A stretch of DNA of 64,000 bases, taken from contig NC_089461.1 in the NCBI RefSeq assembly GCF_029203305.1, positions 2,356,001 through 2,420,000 on the forward strand, read 5' to 3'. The translations under genes and the position numbers were made by a program. Below the pieces are notes generated by a model. That model worked only from the letters and a program-made list of their open reading frames with translations. It had not been told where the DNA came from and searched no databases. Source of the DNA: Yamadazyma tenuis. Taxonomy: Eukaryota; Ascomycota; Pichiomycetes; Serinales; Debaryomycetaceae. This document shows, piece by piece, positions 58,554 through 64,000 of this stretch (position 1 is the stretch's first letter; each line of letters opens with the position of its first letter).

Positions 58554-60626
58554 ATGGATGAAACTTTAATCGCTACCATCAACAAATTGCAAGATGCATT
58601 GTCCCCATTAGGAGGCGGGTCTAGCTCACCAGTTGACTTGCCACAAATTACGGTTGTTGGTTCTCAATCAAGTGGTAAATCCTCGGTTTTGGAGAATATT
58701 GTCGGTAGAGACTTCTTGCCAAGAGGTACTGGTATTGTTACCAGAAGACCATTGGTTTTACAGTTGATTAATAGAAGGGCAAACAAGCCAGCTCAGGAAG
58801 ATTTGATCTCCATCAACAAAACTACTGAATCCGGTGGTCAATCAGAAAACAATGCCGATGAATGGGGTGAGTTTTTGCATTTGCCTGGCAAGAAGTTTTT
58901 CAACTTTGAAGAAATCAGAAACGAAATTGTTAGAGAAACTGATGCTAAGACTGGTAAGAATTTGGGAATTTCGCCAATTCCTATCAACTTAAGAATCTAT
59001 TCCCCTCATGTCTTGACTTTGACTTTGGTTGATTTACCAGGTTTGACCAAAGTCCCTGTTGGTGATCAGCCCAAGGATATTGAAAGGCAAATTAGGGAAA
59101 TGATTATGAAATTTATTTCTAAACCTAATGCAATTGTTTTGTCGGTTAATGCTGCAAACACTGATTTGGCCAACTCTGATGGGTTGAAGTTGGCTAGAGA
59201 AGTTGACCCTGAAGGTGCTAGAACTATTGGGGTCTTAACCAAGGTTGATTTGATGGACGAAGGTACTGATGTTATCGATATCTTGGCGGGTAGAGTGATC
59301 CCATTAAGGTTTGGTTATGTTCCCGTCATAAATCGAGGTCAGAAGGATATAGAGAGCAAGAAGACCATCAGAGAAGCTTTGAAGGATGAAAGTAGCTTCT
59401 TTGAAAATCACCCAAGCTATAAAGCCAAGGCCCATTACTGTGGTACTCCATACTTGGCCAAGAAATTGAATGGTATTTTGTTGCACCATATCAAGGGAAC
59501 TTTGCCTGATATCAAGATGAGAATTGAAAACTCATTGAAAAAGTATGAGAACGAGTTAAGCTTATTAGGACCTGAAATGTCCGAAAGTCCAACTTCCATT
59601 GCCCTTAGTATGATCACAAACTTCACCAAAGACTACAATGGTATTTTGGATGGTGAAGCTAAGGAATTGAGCTCCCACGAATTGAGTGGTGGTGCCAGAA
59701 TCTCGTTTGTTTTCCATGAGATCTTCAAAAACGGTATCACTTCATTAGACCCATTCGATCAAATCAAAGATACCGATATCAGAACTATCATGCATAACAC
59801 TTCTGGTAGTGCTCCATCTTTATTTGTTGGAACCCAGGCCTTTGAAGTATTGGTTAAACAACAGATTCGTAGAATGGAGGATCCATCCATAAGATGTATT
59901 AACTTGATCTTTGATGAATTGACGAGAATCTTGAATCAAATTCTCAGCCTGCCTCAATACTCTCGTTATCCAGCCTTAAAGGAACAGTTGTCTCAACATT
60001 TCATACAATTCTTAAGAGATGCTTTGGTTCCCACCAACAAGTTCGTCACCGATATCATTAAGTCGGAAGAAACTTATGTCAACACGGCTCACCCTGACTT
60101 GTTAAAGGGGTCTCAAGCCATGGCCATTGTTGAAGACAAGTTCCACCCCAAGCCCCAAGTTGCGGTTGACCCGAAGACCGGTAAGCCATTGCCACCATCT
60201 CAGCAGCCACAACAGTCAGCAACACCCAAAGAAGATGAAAACGCCAATGGGTTCTTTGGTGGATTTTTTAGCTCCAAAAACAAAAAGAGATTACAAAGCA
60301 TGGAAGCCCCTCCTCCCACATTGAGAGCCACTGGTGCCATGACCGAAAGAGAGACCATGGAAACCGAAGTGATCAAGTTGTTAATCTCCTCCTACTACAA
60401 CATCGTCAAGAGAACCGTCACTGACTTGGTTCCTAAGGCAATTATGTTCAAATTGATTGTGTTTTCAAAAGACGATATTCAAAAGGTGTTGATAGAAAGA
60501 TTATACAACTCGAAGGACTTGGGCGAGTTGGTGAAAGAAAACGAAATGACCATTCAAAAGAGAAAGGAATGCTTGAAGATGGTGGAAGTGTTGAAGAACG
60601 CCAGTGAAATTGTGAGCAGTGTTTAA
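58554..60626 (+). CDS. VPS1: Dynamin-like GTPase Vps1
   Basis: Membrane-scission GTPase acting in vacuolar sorting, endosome recycling and peroxisome division. 690 residues from an ATG. The GTPase domain has GSQSSGKS (P-loop), [13 protein letters not shown] with the switch-I threonine, [14 protein letters not shown] and TKVDLMDEG. The middle/stalk region includes [14 protein letters not shown] and [14 protein letters not shown], a Pro/Gln-rich insert (insert B, about 530-565, with no PH domain) follows, and the GED is at the C-terminus ([27 protein letters not shown]). A CTG codon at residue 466 (59949) lies where S. cerevisiae Vps1 has a polar residue. Confidence 0.96.
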   Translation: MDETLIATINKLQDALSPLGGGSSSPVDLPQITVVGSQSSGKSSVLENIVGRDFLPRGTGIVTRRPLVLQLINRRANKPAQEDLISINKTTESGGQSENNADEWGEFLHLPGKKFFNFEEIRNEIVRETDAKTGKNLGISPIPINLRIYSPHVLTLTLVDLPGLTKVPVGDQPKDIERQIREMIMKFISKPNAIVLSVNAANTDLANSDGLKLAREVDPEGARTIGVLTKVDLMDEGTDVIDILAGRVIPLRFGYVPVINRGQKDIESKKTIREALKDESSFFENHPSYKAKAHYCGTPYLAKKLNGILLHHIKGTLPDIKMRIENSLKKYENELSLLGPEMSESPTSIALSMITNFTKDYNGILDGEAKELSSHELSGGARISFVFHEIFKNGITSLDPFDQIKDTDIRTIMHNTSGSAPSLFVGTQAFEVLVKQQIRRMEDPSIRCINLIFDELTRILNQILSLPQYSRYPALKEQLSQHFIQFLRDALVPTNKFVTDIIKSEETYVNTAHPDLLKGSQAMAIVEDKFHPKPQVAVDPKTGKPLPPSQQPQQSATPKEDENANGFFGGFFSSKNKKRLQSMEAPPPTLRATGAMTERETMETEVIKLLISSYYNIVKRTVTDLVPKAIMFKLIVFSKDDIQKVLIERLYNSKDLGELVKENEMTIQKRKECLKMVEVLKNASEIVSSV

Positions 60627-61472
60627 ATAATTTATAGTAATAAGAATTTGTTCAATTTTAAAATATAAAACCTCATGTTATGAGATTCCAGTGTAGATTT
60701 TCCTCCCCCTGGTGGCTTCAGAAGATCGGCGTATGTAGCGCATTCATCTCATCAAAGAAAGCCCCTGAAATTCCACTAGATTTTCATCCTATACACTAAA
60801 AATGTTTACAAAGAGAATGACATTTGTCACTTTTTTGTCGCTGCAGATTCGATTGGATCAGGACGAAAACCTTTGCACGGCGGATGGTCATCAATAGCCA
60901 CAACTTCAAACGCCCTTCGACTTTAAATCTGTATCTGGCACGTCATATGCGCTTCATGAAAATTTCTGTTTATATGTACTTAGCTGTTCCATTGTGACGA
61001 TTAGATATATAGCCGCGATGAAAAGCCAAATTGGGTTGTCAACAATAACAATTTTGAGCAACAATGTATGGATATGCAGTATTGTATGCCGTCAAATGCA
61101 TCACCTCAATATGAGGTTATTATTGCCCCTTAAGAGGACAATGCATCAAACGCGGTCCGTCTAAATGTCAGGTTTCTAGACCTTTATTTGTTTAATCAGT
61201 TCGGATTATTTGCCGTTGATTAAAGTACGTTTATTGTTACGATCTAAATATTCCAATTCTTACCGCCAATTGTTTGATTATCCTTGCTTGAAGCCGGAAT
61301 GCAAAGCCACAATTGGCATTTTTTTGCTGCATGTCCGATAGCTGCAATAAATCAAGGTACAGATTTATGTCTCGGCACTTTTAAATCCCATGGGCGTCAC
61401 AATATAAATATGGCTTAAAATCTCGACTTGTGTGGTTCGATCCCTACTTTTGAACTCATCTTACCTAACACT
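60627..61472. promoter_or_regulatory. VPS1 3' flank and promoter of a secreted-protein gene
   Basis: 846 bp, AT-rich. It holds one of three copies of ATTGCCCCTT (61122-61131) found in this end of the window and TATAAATA at 61403-61410, 63 bp before the next ATG. No gene recognised. Confidence 0.45.
61403..61410 (+). promoter_or_regulatory. TATA box of the first secreted-protein gene
   Basis: TATAAATA 63 bp before the ATG at 61473, the usual distance in yeasts. Confidence 0.55.
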
Positions 61473-61994
61473 ATGAAATTTTCTATTCTTACGACTATCG
61501 CCACTTTATGTGCCATTGCCCAAGCTGCTCCAGCTGAGCATGAAGGCCACAAGGGCAATGGCAACAAGGGCTCTGATGGTAAATCGTCAAAGAATTCTGG
61601 CAACCCTCACGGGAGCTCTGGTCAGCAAAACTGGGGCCCTGGTCACCCAAGCTGGGGTGAAGGCTCCCACCCTAAGCCTAGTGCCTCTTACACGGTTCCT
61701 GGTAACCTTTCTATCACCTACTCAGCTTGGGGACCTTCTGCTACCTTTCCTACCGCATCGTTGTCGGGCTGGCCATACCACACCACCTCGCTTGCGATTC
61801 CAACATCTATTCCTTCGTCTTCTGCAGTTGTTGGCTTGGAACACTTGTTGGAAGCCTTGGAACCAATTATCAGTATCTTAACTGAATTGTCCGATTCTGA
61901 AAAAGCTGCGCTTGAGCAATTGTTGAAGGCAATTGAGTCATTACCAAGTGGCGTCAACGTTCCAAGTGGATTTCCTACTCCAACTGGTATCTAG
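61473..61994 (+). CDS. Small secreted protein A, unknown function
   Basis: 173 residues from the ATG giving MKFSILTTIATLCAIAQAAPAE, a clear signal peptide (cleavage probably near residue 17-19). Then comes a hydrophilic Gly/Lys/His/Ser-rich part (about 22-70), a Ser/Thr/Pro/Tyr/Trp-rich part (about 70-120) and a helical C-terminal segment, LLEALEPIISILTELSDSEKAALEQLLKAIESL (starting at residue 125). No cysteine remains after signal cleavage and no GPI signal or transmembrane segment is seen. It shares the AIAxAAPAE signal-end and the LLEALxPI motif with the partial gene at the right edge, so the two form a family. I do not recognise the family. Likely soluble or wall-associated. Confidence 0.78.
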   Translation: MKFSILTTIATLCAIAQAAPAEHEGHKGNGNKGSDGKSSKNSGNPHGSSGQQNWGPGHPSWGEGSHPKPSASYTVPGNLSITYSAWGPSATFPTASLSGWPYHTTSLAIPTSIPSSSAVVGLEHLLEALEPIISILTELSDSEKAALEQLLKAIESLPSGVNVPSGFPTPTGI

Positions 61995-63717
61995 TTGGTG
62001 AAGGTTTAGTTCTTTGGCCTTAGGTTATAAACCTTTGTGCTCTGGTCTGCTTATCATTTCGCAGCCAAACTGTATTGGTGGTAATGGTAACTTGATACCC
62101 TAGGTTTCTGGTTTTATATTGATTATAGATCTATAAATGTTTTCTAGTACTGTGTTGTGTCTCTGATTGTACTCTTGTAACGGTAAATTGTTATAGAATG
62201 GTCCCGTGGTGATGTAAATATCTTTGCGATTCTAGGAGGTTGGCACTACGTGTGGTTAGAAATTAGGCGTTAATAATGATGCGGAAAAACCGGTGCCACT
62301 GGTGGCCCCGAGGGCCCTTCACTTGGGTGTGAAACTCTAGCCGATATTTCTTTTCTATTTAGATGAACCACAAAGCCTCAATACAAAGCCCCCGACACAA
62401 AGCCCCCGACACCACACCCACAGCAAGCAGATCACCAGATCTGCGTTTGAAGCATTGCGCCTCCCAGTGCTCTGTTCCTTAGGCTCTTTGTTATCAATTA
62501 ATCAGCCATCCCAATTTCAACTGTCACCGCGCGGGTATTGCCCCTTACAATCGTCTGTGAGCGCAAGCTGCAAAATAGGGAGTCGTATCAACCATAGACG
62601 ACCTGGAACAAAAAAGGGTGTGACAAGGGATCGCCCAGATTTGTAGCGTATGAATAAACCACTTATACTGTGAGTGTTTGCTATACGTTTCTATAATGCC
62701 AGTTGCGGTGGAAGATGGGAACTTTAAGCTGGACCCCATTAAAGGGGCAATGTGTGTCCCCTTTCCTGTGTACGGAACATTCACTTCAAGCTGCAAGTGC
62801 TGATATCGTTTGAGCCATAACCTGCATGGTTCGAGATGTTGAAATTTAGGTAACATTATGCGCTCTGGCTCAACGGACACACAGGAGGCTTCCTAAACAA
62901 ATGAGAGCGGTCGGACAACACCTTTTATGGGATTAAGCTATAAGAAATTGTATACTTCCACGACCTTGATTGCAGCTAAGTACAGAACAATTCCTCATCA
63001 CTTGAACGCCTGCGCGCTACAACAGACCTACGTCTGGTTCAAACCTTAGTAAAACATTATTCTGTGCCATATGAAAACAGTATTGCTTTTGATGCGGTTA
63101 ATAGGAAATGACCTGCTAGAAGTATTGGGATTTCGATCACCTGGCGGACATCAATGGCATGCCTGACAGGCAGCCAATGAACTAGGAGTTGTCAATGACT
63201 TACCATTGCTGTTGTTTGTTTGGCTATCGAAGACCTGGCTGTACTGCTCAATTTGGTTATGGTTGCAATAAGTATCCCTTGTGTTTCAATATTAAGGATT
63301 AACAACTGGGATGGGGATAATCAGAAGACCTTCGAGGAACAATATCTCTTTGAATGCGTAACGAGACAATAATCAAGAAGATGCAAACCCTTTCAGCACA
63401 GTACAACAGATCAGTCATTTTCGCACTTCTGGCTTAGACTGCCAGCCACCCTTTGCTAACACAATTATTACTGTGGGTGAATAAAGACACAATGTTGATT
63501 TTTCTTTGCAGCCATTGTTCTCTGCGCGAGAGATGGCTTTTTCAAACCACCATGATCATTCGTTGGATGAACCCTGAAAATACCATGTAGACAATGGATT
63601 CGTTCACTGGAAGATACTGGGGTATACAGTTAAAGAAACTGTACAAATACTCGTCCGGTCCCCCTATTGGTTTTATCATCAACCATTTAATATCCTCAAC
63701 ATCTCACTACCCTAAAA
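61995..63717. other. 1.7-kb gene-poor region between two secreted-protein genes
   Basis: No gene is supported; the longest open frames lack similarity or a compositional signal. It contains ATTGCCCCTT at 62537-62546 (plus) and 62742-62751 (minus), each with the CCCCT stress-element core, and a direct repeat of ACAAAGCCCCCGACAC (about 62381-62412). It may be an unusually long regulatory region for the gene at the right edge. Confidence 0.4.
62381..62412. repeat. Short direct repeat, ACAAAGCCCCCGACAC twice
   Basis: Two adjacent copies of a 16-base C-rich word at about this position, preceded by a further partial copy (CACAAAGCCTC). Confidence 0.6.
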
Positions 63718-64000
63718 ATGAGATTCTCTACCGTTGCTTTTATTGCTGCTTTATCTGCCATTGCTCATGCTGCCCCAGCAGAAAAGAGGGCTGATGTCTT
63801 GAGTGATGTTCCAACTGTTCTTCCAACAGATATCTTGACTGCTATTCCCACTGATATCTTGACTGCCATCCCAACTTCTATTAGCTTGGATAGTATTCCT
63901 GGTTTAAGTACTTTGTTGGAAGCCTTGGCTCCTATTCTTAGTCTTTTGTCGCTGTTGCCTATTATCAGCGACTTACCTATTGTAAGTGACTTGTTGGATG
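63718..64000 (+). CDS. Small secreted protein B, 3' end cut by window edge
   Basis: The first 94 residues from an ATG are visible. Signal peptide MRFSTVAFIAALSAIAHA is followed by APAEKRAD with a Lys-Arg pair at 23-24, a possible Kex2 cleavage site. Next comes a repeat of the unit PTDILTAI (two perfect copies, flanked by VLPTD and PTSI variants, residues about 33-58), then LLEALAPILSLLSLLPI (from residue 66), matching the LLEALxPI motif of protein A. The rest lies outside the window. The family is unknown to me. Very hydrophobic for a secreted protein, so it may bind membranes or the wall, or self-associate. Confidence 0.78.
   Translation, partial: MRFSTVAFIAALSAIAHAAPAEKRADVLSDVPTVLPTDILTAIPTDILTAIPTSISLDSIPGLSTLLEALAPILSLLSLLPIISDLPIVSDLLD

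Noticed and set aside
61434..61444. tRNA B-box-like GGTTCGATCCC
   Set aside because: No A box, no acceptor-stem pairing at tRNA spacing; it lies between a TATA box and the start of a protein gene.

Overview
The window is 64 kb of a budding-yeast nuclear chromosome. Genes are compact, on both strands, mostly uninterrupted, with about 0.1-0.9 kb between them. The five introns found are short and have yeast-type signals (GTATGT or GTAAGT donors, perfect TACTAAC branch sites, AG acceptors). Gene content and the residues at several CTG codons suggest a member of the CTG-Ser clade (Debaryomycetaceae-like). This is inference, because no tRNA-Ser(CAG) is visible in the window.

Layout. 1-6 kb: NMT1 (cut by the left edge), PWP1, a UPF0662/CUB1-like gene and a WSC-type cell-wall sensor. 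6.9-9.7 kb: a tandem pair of secreted histidine acid phosphatases with Pho4-like CACGTT sites. 10-16 kb: RQC2 (6-nt first exon), a phytanoyl-CoA-dioxygenase-family gene and HST2, whose conserved reading frame has no in-frame ATG. 16-25 kb: KRE6/SKN1, ATG9, NOP14 and NCE102. 25.3-27.6 kb: an apparently complete Tc1/mariner-IS630 transposon. 28-31 kb: NAS6 and an Snf3/Rgt2-type glucose sensor. 31-39 kb: NUS1-ARF1-RPL35-UFD2-RBS1, in the same order and orientation as S. cerevisiae YDL193W-YDL189W. 39-44 kb: RDI1, an SRS2-like helicase and MTC6. 44-53 kb: PHB2, an LSB1/PIN3-like gene, AMA1, ALG10/DIE2, SMI1/KNR4 and RPS0, mostly homologues of genes from S. cerevisiae YGR214-YGR232. 53-61 kb: two related MFS transporters, a YPK3-like AGC kinase and VPS1. 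61-64 kb: a sparse region with two small secreted proteins of one family, the second cut by the right edge.

The genes do not form one pathway. They cover ribosome synthesis and quality control (PWP1, NOP14, RPS0, RPL35, RQC2), vesicle traffic and autophagy (ARF1, VPS1, ATG9), cell-wall and plasma-membrane biology (WSC, KRE6, SMI1, NCE102), ubiquitin-proteasome functions (UFD2, NAS6, AMA1), dolichol-linked glycosylation (NUS1, ALG10) and nutrient sensing (SNF3-like, YPK3-like, PHO pair).

The most distinctive items are the transposon with its 46-bp perfect terminal inverted repeats and internal GCGATATT array, the frame problem at the HST2 start, the secreted-protein pair at the right end, and a palindromic motif shared by the two ribosomal-protein promoters.
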